From positions 240,704 to 304,703 of the forward strand of contig NZ_JACSET010000001.1 in NCBI RefSeq assembly GCF_014334325.1: 64,000 bases of DNA. Direction: 5' to 3'. Made by a program: the position numbers and the translations under genes. This document shows positions 34,748 through 43,867 of this stretch, in pieces. Below the pieces are notes generated by a model. That model was not told the origin of the DNA. It saw only the letters and a list, made by a program, of their open reading frames with translations, and ran no database searches. Source of the DNA: Treponema sp. Marseille-Q4130. GTDB lineage: Bacteria; Spirochaetota; Spirochaetia; Treponematales; Treponemataceae. Within the stretch, counting starts at the first letter, position 1. Every line of letters starts with the position of its first letter.

Positions 34748-36031
34748 ATGCACGAATACATAATCGACGGCGGATATCCGATTCGGGGAAGCATCACCGC
34801 AGGCGGCAATAAAAACGCGGCGCTCCCGTGCATTGCGGCGGCTTTGCTCACGGAAGAAAGCGTTACGCTGCACAATATTCCGGACATAGAAGACACGCGT
34901 GTTATGCTCGACATTGCCCGATCCTTCGGTGCCGACGTCGAGTGCGTAAAAAATCACAGCTGGAAAATCACCGCCAATCGATTTGCAAACACGATGATCC
35001 CTCCGGAGCTTTCAAAAAAGATACGCGCATCGATTTTATTTGCAGGTCCCCTCCTCGCTCGAACGGGAAGAGCTGAAATGCTGCCGCCGGGCGGAGACGT
35101 TATCGGCAGGAGAAGGCTCGACACGCACTTTCTCGCGCTCACCGAACTCGGCGCACGCGTAGACATAAACGGTAAATTCGTGTTTTATGCGGACGCGCTC
35201 AAAGGCGCCGATATCTTTCTCGACGAAATGTCGGTAACCGCGACGGAAAACGCCGTCATGGCGGCAGTGCTTGCAAAAGGCGAAACGATCATTTCAAATG
35301 CGGCGAGCGAACCCCACATACAGACCTTGTGCGCCATGCTCGTGAGTATGGGCGCAAAAATCAGCGGCATCGGAAGCAATATTTTACGCATCGAAGGAGT
35401 CGAGTCCCTGCACGGCTGCGAATGTACGATAGGCCCGGACTACATGGAAATCGGTTCGTTTATCGGACTTGCAGCGGCCACCCGCGGTTCGCTCACGATC
35501 GAAGGCGTCAATCCTCAGGATATGCGGCCGCTCAGGCTCGGTTTCAGCAAACTCGGCATCGCATGGAATATCGACGGCACGACGCTCACCGTTCCCGAAC
35601 GGCAGGAACTCAAAGTAAACGGCGATATCGGAAACTCGACGCCGAAAATCGACGACGCTCCGTGGCCGGGTTTTCCGCCCGATTTGACGAGCATTATGAC
35701 GGTCGTCGCAACGCAAGTCGAAGGCACGGTGCTCATCTTCGAAAAGATGTTCGAATCGCGCATGTTTTTCGTCGACAAACTGATAAACATGGGTGCCTGC
35801 ATCACGCTCTGCGATCCGCACCGCGCCGTCGTGTCGGGCCCGCGCATCCTCCACGGCGACCACCTCGTCTCTCCCGACGTGCGAGCCGGCATGGCAATGG
35901 TGATCGCGGCGATGACGGCACACGGGCAAAGCAGAATTTCAAACGTGTACCAGATCGAACGCGGCTACGAACACTTGGTCGAACGGCTTCAGTCGGTCGG
36001 AGCGCACATCACGACGGTCGACGTCGAGTAA
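34748..36031 (+). CDS. murA: UDP-N-acetylglucosamine 1-carboxyvinyltransferase, Asp-type active site
   Basis: The 427-residue enzyme transfers enolpyruvate to UDP-GlcNAc, the first committed step of peptidoglycan synthesis. GGNKNAA with K22 and LLARTGRAEMLPPGGDVIGR mark the fold. In the catalytic loop the residue that is Cys in E. coli MurA (GGCxIG) is Asp117 here. This change is known to make MurA insensitive to fosfomycin. The start follows GGGAGG. A separate AroA-family enolpyruvyl transferase lies at 6479. Confidence 0.95.
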   Translation: MHEYIIDGGYPIRGSITAGGNKNAALPCIAAALLTEESVTLHNIPDIEDTRVMLDIARSFGADVECVKNHSWKITANRFANTMIPPELSKKIRASILFAGPLLARTGRAEMLPPGGDVIGRRRLDTHFLALTELGARVDINGKFVFYADALKGADIFLDEMSVTATENAVMAAVLAKGETIISNAASEPHIQTLCAMLVSMGAKISGIGSNILRIEGVESLHGCECTIGPDYMEIGSFIGLAAATRGSLTIEGVNPQDMRPLRLGFSKLGIAWNIDGTTLTVPERQELKVNGDIGNSTPKIDDAPWPGFPPDLTSIMTVVATQVEGTVLIFEKMFESRMFFVDKLINMGACITLCDPHRAVVSGPRILHGDHLVSPDVRAGMAMVIAAMTAHGQSRISNVYQIERGYEHLVERLQSVGAHITTVDVE

Positions 36032-36148
36032 AAGCAAGGGACTTTCGACAGGGGGAGTTCCTTCGTGCAGGGACAGCGAAAAAACGGTGCAGTATACGAT
36101 ATCCTGCAGTGAGATACTTGTTCCCTGTCATATATGCATACAGCACCG

Positions 36149-36184
36149 ATCCTGTAGTTTTCAAAAGAAAATTACAGGATTTTA
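36149..36184 (+). terminator. Terminator-like hairpin after murA
   Basis: A 14-bp stem (36149-36162 with 36167-36180, one G-T pair) with an AAAA loop, followed by a short T-run. It lies between murA and the convergent hypothetical gene. Confidence 0.6.
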
Positions 36185-36193
36185 GAAAAATTA

Positions 36194-36874
36194 TTAATAC
36201 CAACCGGTAAAGTCATTGCCGTAATTTACAGATTGTCTTAATTGTATTTCAGACAAATTGCTGTCATCAAATTCCGTAAAAACCTTCGACGATGTTATTT
36301 TTACAAATGCCTTTGAAATACAGAGCCTTTCTATCGAAAAAAGAATCATAAAATCATATTCTCCATTTTCAGCAGCTCTTAAAATATCGAATACCGCTCC
36401 TGTTGATGTCCATTTTTCTTTATTTTTTACATTCCAAGTTATTTCACTTACGATTTTCCCCGTATTTAAATTGAAAATCGTAAAAATGCCGGAATTATAA
36501 ATACCCTCATTCATTAAATAAATCCCTGTCGCATCCATGCGAGCACCGAAAGGTACTTTTCCAAGAAATTTAACATCTCCGGTATTTCCATCTAAATAAT
36601 ATAAAGGCATACTCCTTTCAAAAGTATTCTTCCAAAAAATCATTGTTTTTTTATCTTTTGAAATCTGATAACCGCCCCATAAAGCCTCTGTATTCTCAAA
36701 ATAAATCTGCTTTTTTGATTCATTAATTTTATAAATAGTCAAAATATCTTTATCAAGATTATAGGAATAATCTAAAGTTTCCGATTTTGACAATGGGGCT
36801 AATTTTTTGATTGTTTGTGAATATATCGGAAACACAATTGTAATTATAAATGTAATAATAAAAATCTTTTTCAT
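36194..36874 (-). CDS. Exported hypothetical protein in the AT-rich island
   Basis: The 226-residue protein starts at ATG 36874 after GAGGTG and has a signal peptide (MKKIFIITFIITIVFPIYS). The mature part is beta-rich with Trp/Tyr/Asp-containing repeats (NTEALWGGYQISKDKKTMIFW; DGNTGDVKFLGKVPFGARMD; NLNTGKIVSEI), like a small propeller-type domain. I do not recognise a family. Base composition is markedly lower in GC than in neighbouring murA, and gene fragments lie upstream, so it is probably acquired DNA. An immunity role in a toxin locus is possible but unsupported. Confidence 0.65.
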   Translation of the reverse strand: MKKIFIITFIITIVFPIYSQTIKKLAPLSKSETLDYSYNLDKDILTIYKINESKKQIYFENTEALWGGYQISKDKKTMIFWKNTFERSMPLYYLDGNTGDVKFLGKVPFGARMDATGIYLMNEGIYNSGIFTIFNLNTGKIVSEITWNVKNKEKWTSTGAVFDILRAAENGEYDFMILFSIERLCISKAFVKITSSKVFTEFDDSNLSEIQLRQSVNYGNDFTGWY

Positions 36875-36887
36875 AATTTCACCTCTC

Positions 36888-37031
36888 TTACTCGTATACA
36901 ACTGGAGCTTTGAAATTTACATACCCTTTTGTTTCTGATACAGGAACTAAAATATTACCATTGTCATATTTCAACCATCCTTGCTTACCTCTCAAATTTT
37001 CTTTTCCAAAGTTTCCCAAAACTCTTTCATT
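36888..37031 (-). pseudogene. Orphan gene tail, 47 codons
   Basis: On the minus strand an open frame from 37031 to the TAA at 36888-36890 lacks any start codon. It reads like a real protein end (GWLKYDNGNILVPVSETKG). It is immediately followed by the ribosome site of the exported hypothetical gene. It looks like the 3' end of a lost gene; relation to a toxin is a guess. Confidence 0.45.
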
Positions 37032-37060
37032 TCAGGAATCCCCATTCGCATATTGAACAT
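36992..37060 (-). pseudogene. Truncated partner of the antitoxin gene
   Basis: ATG at 37060 overlaps the antitoxin stop as TGATG, the usual coupling of toxin-antitoxin pairs. The frame ends after 22 codons (MFNMRMGIPEMKEFW...). The start resembles the beginning of small toxin genes paired with AbrB-like antitoxins, but the remainder is missing. Confidence 0.45.
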
Positions 37061-37317
37061 CAGATACTATCCTCATAGGCAGATAAATCGATCGCTTCGG
37101 AAACAAGTCTTTTGTTAAAATTTTCCATGCTTGAATCCGTCATTTTGAGGGTATTTTCGGAAACTTGAAACGGTTTTGTAAGTTCACGCGGTTCAAGAAG
37201 AATTCTGCCGTCTCCGAATTCTTTTACATGATAGTAGTCGTAATATACATTCCTTAATGTGATTCTTTTCTTTGAGTCAAGTTTGGCATCATAGGATTTT
37301 ACTATTTGCATCGGCAC
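37060..37317 (-). CDS. Small AbrB/MazE-like antitoxin-type protein
   Basis: The 85-residue protein starts at GTG 37317 after GGGAGG; ATG 37311 is the alternative. DAKLDSKKRITLRNVYYDYYHV resembles the SpoVT/AbrB swapped-hairpin motif (consensus KVDSKGRITLP), used by many antitoxins to bind DNA. The acidic C-terminus would bind a toxin. A truncated gene overlaps its end, so it is probably the surviving half of a broken toxin-antitoxin pair. A perfect hairpin (AGAGCC, GTGA loop, GGCTCT) lies at 37353-37368 in its leader. Confidence 0.6.
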   Translation of the reverse strand: MPMQIVKSYDAKLDSKKRITLRNVYYDYYHVKEFGDGRILLEPRELTKPFQVSENTLKMTDSSMENFNKRLVSEAIDLSAYEDSI

Positions 37318-37595
37318 AATACACCTCCCATAAAAACTTTTGCAGGAAATATAGAGCCTCACGGCTCTGTTCTACAAAGGACCGATTTACGCGCCCGCTC
37401 ACGCAGGCTGCGAATCAATTTCCGAAAAAGTTTTTAGCCGTGCGCGTACGCGCACACGTTCAATAATCGAGTTTGCAAAATAAAGCGTATCGTATTTATG
37501 CGATTTTTATCGAAATGCCACCGTATACACGTCTTCTGCAAACATCCAAGCAAACTCGATATCAAGAGCGACGACGATATTTCAGACGGCGCTTT

Positions 37596-37847
37596 TTATC
37601 GTACCTCCTCAAATTTCATATGTACATAATTGTAAATAATTATAACAAAGACCGAACAAGCTGAAATTATTAATCCAATTTGGCTTAATGAATAAAATAG
37701 CTCCGCATCTTTTGAAATATACAATATATAAAAAAATAAATTAATAAAGAACAGCAAATATATGTATATAACTAATAATTTATAAAAAACAAAAGTTTTT
37801 CCGACTTTAAAAATCCATAAGCATGAAAACCTGTACATCGTTTTCAT
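37596..37847 (-). CDS. Small AT-rich membrane protein, hypothetical
   Basis: The 83-residue frame has two long hydrophobic stretches (FYKLLVIYIYLLFFINLFFYILYI and IGLIISACSVFVIIIYNYV) separated by KDAELFYSLSQ. The ribosome site is weak. It could be a small membrane protein of the island or a gene remnant. No family was recognised. Confidence 0.35.
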   Translation of the reverse strand: MKTMYRFSCLWIFKVGKTFVFYKLLVIYIYLLFFINLFFYILYISKDAELFYSLSQIGLIISACSVFVIIIYNYVHMKFEEVR

Positions 37848-37893
37848 TTTGTTTTTTATACCTAATTTCTTTCGTTTTTTCTTTGTTAGGGAG

Positions 37894-38079
37894 CTATTTA
37901 TTCACCACTAGGAATAGTTGGAATAAAAATAACCCGAATATGCCGAATATATTCATCAAATAAACTTTATTCATCTTTCGAAACTCCGCTAAAACCTCAT
38001 TTACAAAATCATCAAGAATCTTACTTGATACAATATCTCTTATAGCGTCTTTAAAAGCTTCTTTTATGCTACCTATTGA
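37894..38079 (-). pseudogene. Fragment of a small helical/membrane protein
   Basis: On the minus strand an open frame without an ordinary start codon reads SIGSIKEAFKDAIRDIV and continues to a hydrophobic end (MNIFGIFGLFLFQLFLVVNK) before TAG 37894-37896. The composition looks protein-like. It may use an unrecognised start or be the 3' part of a lost gene. Confidence 0.4.
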
Positions 38080-38098
38080 TTAGGAAATTTCCCACATC

Positions 38099-38698
38099 CT
38101 AAATACCTCTGTAGCTTTCCAAAAGCCGTTTCAAGTCAACCTTTATCGTTTTCGCCGATATACGATCAAACGATAAATAGCACGGTAAAAATCCTTTTTG
38201 CCTATTATACTCTTCTGTCTGTGCTATCATCTTTCCTGTTACAACAACGTGAGGACGTGCACTGAATCGGACACCAGCGGCTCTGCTGTCTTCCTGTAAT
38301 TTTTGATACGCTTCTCCTCGCTCCATCAATATGTCATATAGATATCTATCAAATGAATAAATTATCCTTTCGGAAAAGCCTAATGTCCATGCAGGTGTAG
38401 GTGCGTCGGTCACCAATAAATAATCATCGTCGATATTCGGAAAATCGTGATAGCGCATAAAAAAGATATCTGTTGCATGTGGTTTCAATTCGTGTCCTTG
38501 CACGCTCATCGCCCCGCCCCAACATTCATAATTAATAAGAAAAAAATCATTTTCCGAAACTCTCGTTTCCCTAACGCAAAAACCTTTTGTCTTTAGATAA
38601 ATCGCAAATACTCGTATTATAAAATGTCTCGCGTATAAAATCTCTTTAGCCGTCAATTGTCCCCAATCTTTTGATGCATCGATATGCATTATTTCCAT
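38099..38698 (-). CDS. Hypothetical cytoplasmic protein in the AT-rich island
   Basis: The 199-residue protein starts at ATG 38698 with AGGAT upstream. It has no signal peptide or membrane segment. It contains GHELKPHATDIFFMRYHDFPNID and a later VRFSARPHVVVTGKM. I do not recognise the family. It is the first gene of the island on this strand, and its neighbours are fragments; an immunity-type or toxin-associated role is only a guess. Confidence 0.6.
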   Translation of the reverse strand: MEIMHIDASKDWGQLTAKEILYARHFIIRVFAIYLKTKGFCVRETRVSENDFFLINYECWGGAMSVQGHELKPHATDIFFMRYHDFPNIDDDYLLVTDAPTPAWTLGFSERIIYSFDRYLYDILMERGEAYQKLQEDSRAAGVRFSARPHVVVTGKMIAQTEEYNRQKGFLPCYLSFDRISAKTIKVDLKRLLESYRGI

Positions 38699-38791
38699 AT
38701 TAATAATCCTATCTTAGAATTCCGAGCTCAAACCGCAACGGTACACTCATGACAAACATTGCGGCCGGCGAATACTTGTTCCGTCATCCCC

Positions 38792-40129
38792 TTAAAAATC
38801 GGGTTCGCATTCAAAGGCGATCCGCTCGCCCGTTACAGGATGGATAAACGACAGATACGAAGCGTGAAGCATGAGACGCTCCCCCGCCCCGCACGTTCCG
38901 TACAGAGAATCGCCGACGATCGGAAGACCGAAGCCGTGCATATCGCTTGACGCGACGCGCAGCTGGTGCGTGCGCCCCGTGTGCGGAATAAACAAAATGC
39001 GCGTCACCTTTCTGTTTTTTCCGTCGGTTCCGCGGTACCAGTTGTAGCCGATTTTTTTCCATTCGGTGATGCCGAGCTTGCCGTTTGTTTCATCGTAGAC
39101 GCGCTTCGGACGATTCGGCCAGTCGAGCGAAAACTTCAATTCCATGCGCCCTTCGCCGACACTTGGAAGAGGTGCGTATCGGCCGGGCGCGTTTTCGAGA
39201 GATCCATCAAGCAGTGCGATATAACGCTTATGCACATCGCCTTTTTCGAACTGCATCGAAAGCGAGCGCTGCGCGTCCTGCGTAAAGGCGAGCACCATGA
39301 GCCCCGACGTTTCCATGTCGAGCCGATGTACCGACGGATACGGAATCGTTTTCGGAAAGAGGCGCTTCATACGGTTTACGATGCAGTCCTGTTTTTCAGG
39401 CCCGCGTCCCGGAACGGAAAGGAGTCCGCTCGGTTTATTGACGACAAGGATCGCGTCGTCCCGGTAGACGATTTCAAGGCCGAGCATCGAAGGCAAAACG
39501 AGCGCACAGCGTTCGTCGCACGGCGGATAGGATGTGCCGCTCTCTTTGCTTTGCGTCGGCTTACCCCAATACATTTCATCCATGCTCACGGGAAAAAGCG
39601 AGTGCGAAAACGCGTAGTCGAGCAGCTTCGGCGCACAGCAGTCGCCGGTACCTGTCGGCGGCAGTTTCGTTTTGCAGATATCGCTAAGATGCCGAACGTT
39701 TCCGTCTATGCAGTGAAATCGATAGAGTTCATGTACTTTTCGAAGCGACTCCGTCGTTAATATTTCCCTTTCGGCGGCGATGCGGCGCCGGGCGTTTTCG
39801 GGAGCGCTTTTCAATTTCGCGGTCAATTCGTGGATGCGTTTGTCGTTCGGTAAAAGCGCGCGGGCAATAAGTTTTGCGCTCACGATCGGCGGTACCCATA
39901 TCCCTTCCGATTCGCCTTCGACGACGAGACTGTTTCCCGAAACCGCATTGAGAATTATTTTATTGCCTTCGGTATCGGCACAGACGAGACATCCGATCAT
40001 AACGCCGTGCCCGTCGCGCTCTTCACTCGGAAGCGACACTTGTTTTAAAACGAGGGAACCGTCTTGAAGCCGCTCGAAAATCTTTTTCAGATAGAGATGT
40101 GCGCGTTTTGTCGGAAGAGGCGGAAACAT
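38792..40129 (-). CDS. RluA-family pseudouridine synthase with N-terminal extension
   Basis: The 445-residue protein isomerises uridine to pseudouridine in RNA. The catalytic motif HRLDMETSG holds Asp271, followed by RYIALLDG and RILFIPHTGRTHQLRV. The first ~215 residues come before the catalytic domain (which begins about LEIVYRDDAILVVNKPSG) and have no recognised fold; they include the Cys-containing segment DCCAPKLLDYAF. The layout resembles the RluA-type group with long N-termini. Its start lies 3 bases after the aroDE stop, so it is the last gene of a long minus-strand run. Confidence 0.9.
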   Translation of the reverse strand: MFPPLPTKRAHLYLKKIFERLQDGSLVLKQVSLPSEERDGHGVMIGCLVCADTEGNKIILNAVSGNSLVVEGESEGIWVPPIVSAKLIARALLPNDKRIHELTAKLKSAPENARRRIAAEREILTTESLRKVHELYRFHCIDGNVRHLSDICKTKLPPTGTGDCCAPKLLDYAFSHSLFPVSMDEMYWGKPTQSKESGTSYPPCDERCALVLPSMLGLEIVYRDDAILVVNKPSGLLSVPGRGPEKQDCIVNRMKRLFPKTIPYPSVHRLDMETSGLMVLAFTQDAQRSLSMQFEKGDVHKRYIALLDGSLENAPGRYAPLPSVGEGRMELKFSLDWPNRPKRVYDETNGKLGITEWKKIGYNWYRGTDGKNRKVTRILFIPHTGRTHQLRVASSDMHGFGLPIVGDSLYGTCGAGERLMLHASYLSFIHPVTGERIAFECEPDF

Positions 40130-40132
40130 CGG

Positions 40133-41650
40133 CTAACAAAGCCTCTCGCAGTCGGCACCGTAATCGATTCCCGTAAAAATTTTAAACTGCTTGTAGCCCT
40201 GATACTTGAGCATTTCCGCGCCGTTACAGGTTTTGCAGCCCGCTTCCGAAGCGCGTGCCATGATCGGTGTGACGGCGGGCACGTACACCAAATCGAATAC
40301 CGTTTCCGTTCCGTTGAATTGATAAAAATACAGTGGGTCGCCGTCTTTCGACGCTTGCCCGTTCGAGTTCATACCCTTCGACGTCGTCTGAACGATGATG
40401 TCTGCGTACTTTTCGATTTTTTTCGCAGCTTCCGGTCCGAGCGGCGCATAGTCGAAGCCGTACCGTTCGGCAAGCGCTTTCGCATGAGAAAGCGTTCTGT
40501 TGAAGACACACGCTTTTGCGCCGAGGGATTTTACGACGTACGCGACGGCTTTTGCAGCTCCTCCCGCACCGATGATCGCAACACGGCGGCGGCGAAGTTT
40601 TTTTACGCCGAGAAAACGCAAAAGCGCCGTTTGAAATCCGTACGCGTCGGTATTGCAGCCCGCCCACCCCTCGTCGGTGTGTACGACGGTATTGCACGCA
40701 CCGATCGCCTGCGCTTCCGAATCGAGCTTTATCAATTCGGGGATCACGGCTTCTTTATGCGGAACGGTTACCGCAAGCCCCCGCACGCCCAAGTATGCCG
40801 CACAGTCGAGCACATCGGAAACGGACGGCGAGCGCAGCGGCAAAAGGAGGGCATCGATATTATTGATTTTATATCCTTCGTTGTGAAGCGCGGGACTCGA
40901 TGTTTTTGCAAGCGGCCAGCCGGTCACCGCATAGAGCGTTGTTCGATCGCTTAAAGAGCGGAAACGGTATACGTCGTTCAACGATACAGGATCGATATGT
41001 CCGATGCCGGAAATATTGTTTTCCGTTTCTTCGGGCGACACGTAGGTAAGGTACGAATGAAGTTTATATGCCAAAATACGCGAAACCTGTCCGAGCGGGC
41101 CCATCGCGCACAGTATGTGCTCGTAATCGGTCATCGACTCCGCTTCGCGGAACATATCGGAAACGTCGGCAAGCGTTTTCGGCATAAAGGCGATCTTCGG
41201 AATTTCATAGCCGGTCGTGCGCATCGCTTCGCATTTCGCTTTGAGATTTTTTATCGGCTTTTCCATGTCGTGGCAGCTTCTGATGATGCGGACGCCGAAA
41301 GCGAGTGAGGCATCTTGCAGACTCGGCACTCGGAAGTCCTCTTCAAAATCGACGTACGCGAAATTCTTTTGCGGGTTTTGGTCGGCAAACGCGAGGGCGC
41401 GTCCGAAAAGCATCGTACGCGACATTTCATTGCTCGTAAATCTTCCGCCGTCGGCCGTACGGCGGATCGTCAATATGCACGGTACGTTGACCATCGCCGG
41501 AAAGCGGCGCACCGAAAGCTGTTCGTCGGGAGCAAGGAAATCGACGCGGAGTTCTGCGACGTCGATATAGCGGTTATACTTCCGCACGAGAGCCGCGTTC
41601 TCTTCGAGCGTCGAAGCGGTGAGCGTCAAACAGACAAGCGGTTGACTCAT
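40133..41650 (-). CDS. aroDE: Fused 3-dehydroquinate dehydratase / shikimate dehydrogenase
   Basis: The 505-residue bifunctional enzyme covers steps 3 and 4 of the shikimate pathway. The N-terminal half is a type I dehydratase: ELRVDFLAPDE, IIRSCHDMEKP with the catalytic His, and KIAFMPKTLADV. The C-terminal half is AroE: AVTGWPLAKTSSPALHN, VTVPHKEAVI with the catalytic Lys, GACNTVVHTD, GCNTDAYGF, and the NADP-binding GAGGAAKAVAY with FNRT. The fusion is known in plants, chlamydiae and some spirochaetes. Start has GAGGAT upstream. Its aroA partner is not in this window. Confidence 0.95.
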   Translation of the reverse strand: MSQPLVCLTLTASTLEENAALVRKYNRYIDVAELRVDFLAPDEQLSVRRFPAMVNVPCILTIRRTADGGRFTSNEMSRTMLFGRALAFADQNPQKNFAYVDFEEDFRVPSLQDASLAFGVRIIRSCHDMEKPIKNLKAKCEAMRTTGYEIPKIAFMPKTLADVSDMFREAESMTDYEHILCAMGPLGQVSRILAYKLHSYLTYVSPEETENNISGIGHIDPVSLNDVYRFRSLSDRTTLYAVTGWPLAKTSSPALHNEGYKINNIDALLLPLRSPSVSDVLDCAAYLGVRGLAVTVPHKEAVIPELIKLDSEAQAIGACNTVVHTDEGWAGCNTDAYGFQTALLRFLGVKKLRRRRVAIIGAGGAAKAVAYVVKSLGAKACVFNRTLSHAKALAERYGFDYAPLGPEAAKKIEKYADIIVQTTSKGMNSNGQASKDGDPLYFYQFNGTETVFDLVYVPAVTPIMARASEAGCKTCNGAEMLKYQGYKQFKIFTGIDYGADCERLC

Positions 41651-41685
41651 CGGTATATCCTCATCGATGATTATTAATTATTAAT

Positions 41686-42738
41686 TTATCTGACGGAGAT
41701 ACGCTTATGTTCTTTTTCTCCGGCGGACGATACGACATAAAGCACAAGCTCCGTACCTTTCGGAACGGCGTAGGGGATCGTAACGGCACCTCCCGGATGA
41801 GAAAATGTCACAATCGTATAGGCGTCTCCGTCTTCCGGTTCCGCAGTCAGCTTTATCTGTACGGGATAAGGATAAACCGGCAGCACGTCTTCAAATATGC
41901 CGTATATGTTGCCGCCTTGGGCTTGACGCGGAAATGCGAATTCGACCGCGACATGCGTATAATTTGCGACGAGTTCTTCGGAAAAAGTCTGCTCGTGCAC
42001 GACCGTTCCCGCACCTTCGCCCGGCTCCGCTGTATGCGCCGTAAAATCGAAAACGAGGCGCGTACGTGACATCTGCTGGAGCACGTCGCTGACGGAATTG
42101 CCGATCAAATCGGGAACTCTCGTATTTTCGAAATTCGGTCCGCGGCTTACGACAAAATGCACCGTTACGGGATCGGTTATATTCGTACCTTCCGGCGGAT
42201 CCTGTTCGAGGATCGTACCCGCTTCGGCGGTATCGGCTTTGTATTGCGGGGGAGCGATGACGATGAGCGGCCGCGCCGTTCCGGCAAAGAGCGTTTGCAG
42301 TTTCATGCGCACCGAGTCGATATTTTCTCCGATATAATTTTCCACGTGGTCGATGACGACGCCGCGGCTTACGACGAGCGAAATGTGGCTGAATCCTTTT
42401 CTGATCGCTCCTCCCGACGGATCCTGTTCGAGGATCGTTCCCTCGTCGCCCGGCGTTTCCGAATAGCGCAGTTGGATTTCAGGGTACAATTTTTTCGCCT
42501 GCATTTCGATAAGCGCGGCGGTCAGTTTTTTGCCCGTAACATCGGGAACGAGTACCTGTTCGGGACCTTTTACGTTTACGCTAAAGACGGCCAGGCATGC
42601 AAGCGCCATCACGACAAAGGTGACGATGACGGTCGATAAAAGCAGTTTGCCGCTCGATTGGAGTTTTTCAAGCGCATCGTGAAAATCGATTTGAAACGCT
42701 TTTTCTTTTAATTTTAATAATATATCTCTGAGCTTCAT
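41686..42738 (-). CDS. PASTA-domain membrane protein
   Basis: The 350-residue protein has a short cytoplasmic start, one membrane helix (~33-56, LLLSTVIVTFVVMALACLAVF) and a periplasmic part with three PASTA repeats. Each contains the family's EQDP-type turn or its equivalent (TILEQDPSGGAIRKG, TILEQDPPEGTNI, VVHEQTFSEEL). PASTA domains bind peptidoglycan fragments or beta-lactam-like ligands in kinases and penicillin-binding proteins. Here no kinase or PBP domain is attached. It may help sense or organise cell wall growth. GAGGAT precedes the start. Confidence 0.88.
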   Translation of the reverse strand: MKLRDILLKLKEKAFQIDFHDALEKLQSSGKLLLSTVIVTFVVMALACLAVFSVNVKGPEQVLVPDVTGKKLTAALIEMQAKKLYPEIQLRYSETPGDEGTILEQDPSGGAIRKGFSHISLVVSRGVVIDHVENYIGENIDSVRMKLQTLFAGTARPLIVIAPPQYKADTAEAGTILEQDPPEGTNITDPVTVHFVVSRGPNFENTRVPDLIGNSVSDVLQQMSRTRLVFDFTAHTAEPGEGAGTVVHEQTFSEELVANYTHVAVEFAFPRQAQGGNIYGIFEDVLPVYPYPVQIKLTAEPEDGDAYTIVTFSHPGGAVTIPYAVPKGTELVLYVVSSAGEKEHKRISVR

Positions 42739-42789
42739 ATCAATCGCATCCTCGACGGTTTTTTATCGTATCATTTTCCGCACACATAA

Positions 42790-43305
42790 TCAATGTTGCA
42801 ATTGCGGACGTACGTCGAATATCGCCTGCAACACGGCGTCCCGTTCGCCCTCATCGGCATAGCTTATGCGCCGCATCCCTTTTCCGCGGACGTCCAATTC
42901 CACGATGCACTCTCCCCGTATTTCGCCCGTCTCCGAACCTTTTTTTGCGCCGCATATAGCCGTAAACAAAATCACTTCTCCTTCCGTTACGACGCCTTTT
43001 TCATACACGCCCGACGAACGCAACGTCGAAGCTTCTCGGACGGCGATTTCCGTTGCGAGCAATGCGACTGCGCACAGCATCCATTTAAAATAAAATCGCA
43101 GATCGACGAAGACGCTGAAAAGCATGATAAAGGGAGCGCAGGCGATGATCGCCGCCGAAAATTTGGCGGGGCGCGGCCGCGCCGAAAATATGCATTTTCC
43201 CGCGCGTTTTAAAATCAGTTTTTTTCGCAGAAAAATTGTTAAAACGAGCAGCACGTACAAAACCGCCGACGCGGCGTACACGGCTTTCGTTATCGTTGCG
43301 TCCAT
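42790..43305 (-). CDS. Membrane protein of unknown function
   Basis: The 171-residue protein has an N-terminal membrane segment (YAASAVLYVLLVLTIFL), a second hydrophobic pair (AAIIACAPFIMLFSVFVDLRFYFKWMLCAVALLATEIAV), and a hydrophilic C-terminal domain. I chose ATG 43305 because GGAGG stands upstream and it lies one base after the nudix stop. A longer frame extends back through that gene. No family was recognised. Confidence 0.7.
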   Translation of the reverse strand: MDATITKAVYAASAVLYVLLVLTIFLRKKLILKRAGKCIFSARPRPAKFSAAIIACAPFIMLFSVFVDLRFYFKWMLCAVALLATEIAVREASTLRSSGVYEKGVVTEGEVILFTAICGAKKGSETGEIRGECIVELDVRGKGMRRISYADEGERDAVLQAIFDVRPQLQH

Positions 43306-43306
43306 T

Positions 43307-43867
43307 TTACCGCCGCCTCCGCTTGAGCCAGACGCCGAGCGCACGGCGCGAATTTTCAAATGCGAGCGGAACGGCGGCAAGCTCCGCATCGTTCGTAATC
43401 CGCACCGACGTAAAGCTTTCGACTTCGCTCTTTTGCGCACGAAGATTTTTTATGAGCTCATCGATCGTTTCGATGCCGCGCGGAAGGGATGCACGGTAAA
43501 ATACGTCGCAGGTTTTATACAAAATGCGTTTATATTCGTATGTGTTCGGAAACGAGCACAGATATTGCACGCGCCGTATTTCCAAAGCGGCTTCTTCCCT
43601 GCATTCGCGAAGAGCCGCTTCGTTGGCGCTTTCGTCCGGATCGATAAAACCGCCGGGCAGCGCGAGAAATCCCTTGCGCGGTTCTTTTGCCCTTTTTTCA
43701 AGCAGCACATTTCCTTCCCTGTCGGCGACGATAACGCATACGGCAGCGGCGACATTGTGATACAGCGTAAAAGCGCAGTCGGAGCAAAACCATTTTTTGT
43801 TATCGACAAAGCCGATATTTTTTCCGCCGCACATGGGGCACAAATTAAAATTATTATTGCAGTTCAT
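43307..43867 (-). CDS. NUDIX hydrolase with zinc ribbon
   Basis: The 186-residue protein has a zinc ribbon at its start (CPMCGG...CSDC) and a NUDIX box (GGFIDPDESANEAALRECREEA) that coordinates the metal for pyrophosphate hydrolysis. The combination resembles NudC-type or ADP-ribose/NADH pyrophosphatases. Its ATG overlaps the upstream ABC gene as ATGA, so the two are coupled. The substrate is not predictable. Confidence 0.88.
   Translation of the reverse strand: MNCNNNFNLCPMCGGKNIGFVDNKKWFCSDCAFTLYHNVAAAVCVIVADREGNVLLEKRAKEPRKGFLALPGGFIDPDESANEAALRECREEAALEIRRVQYLCSFPNTYEYKRILYKTCDVFYRASLPRGIETIDELIKNLRAQKSEVESFTSVRITNDAELAAVPLAFENSRRALGVWLKRRRR

Noticed and set aside
35329-36210. Second-frame ORF of 293 codons over murA
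   Set aside because: It is an Arg/His-rich shadow frame of the strongly supported murA gene.
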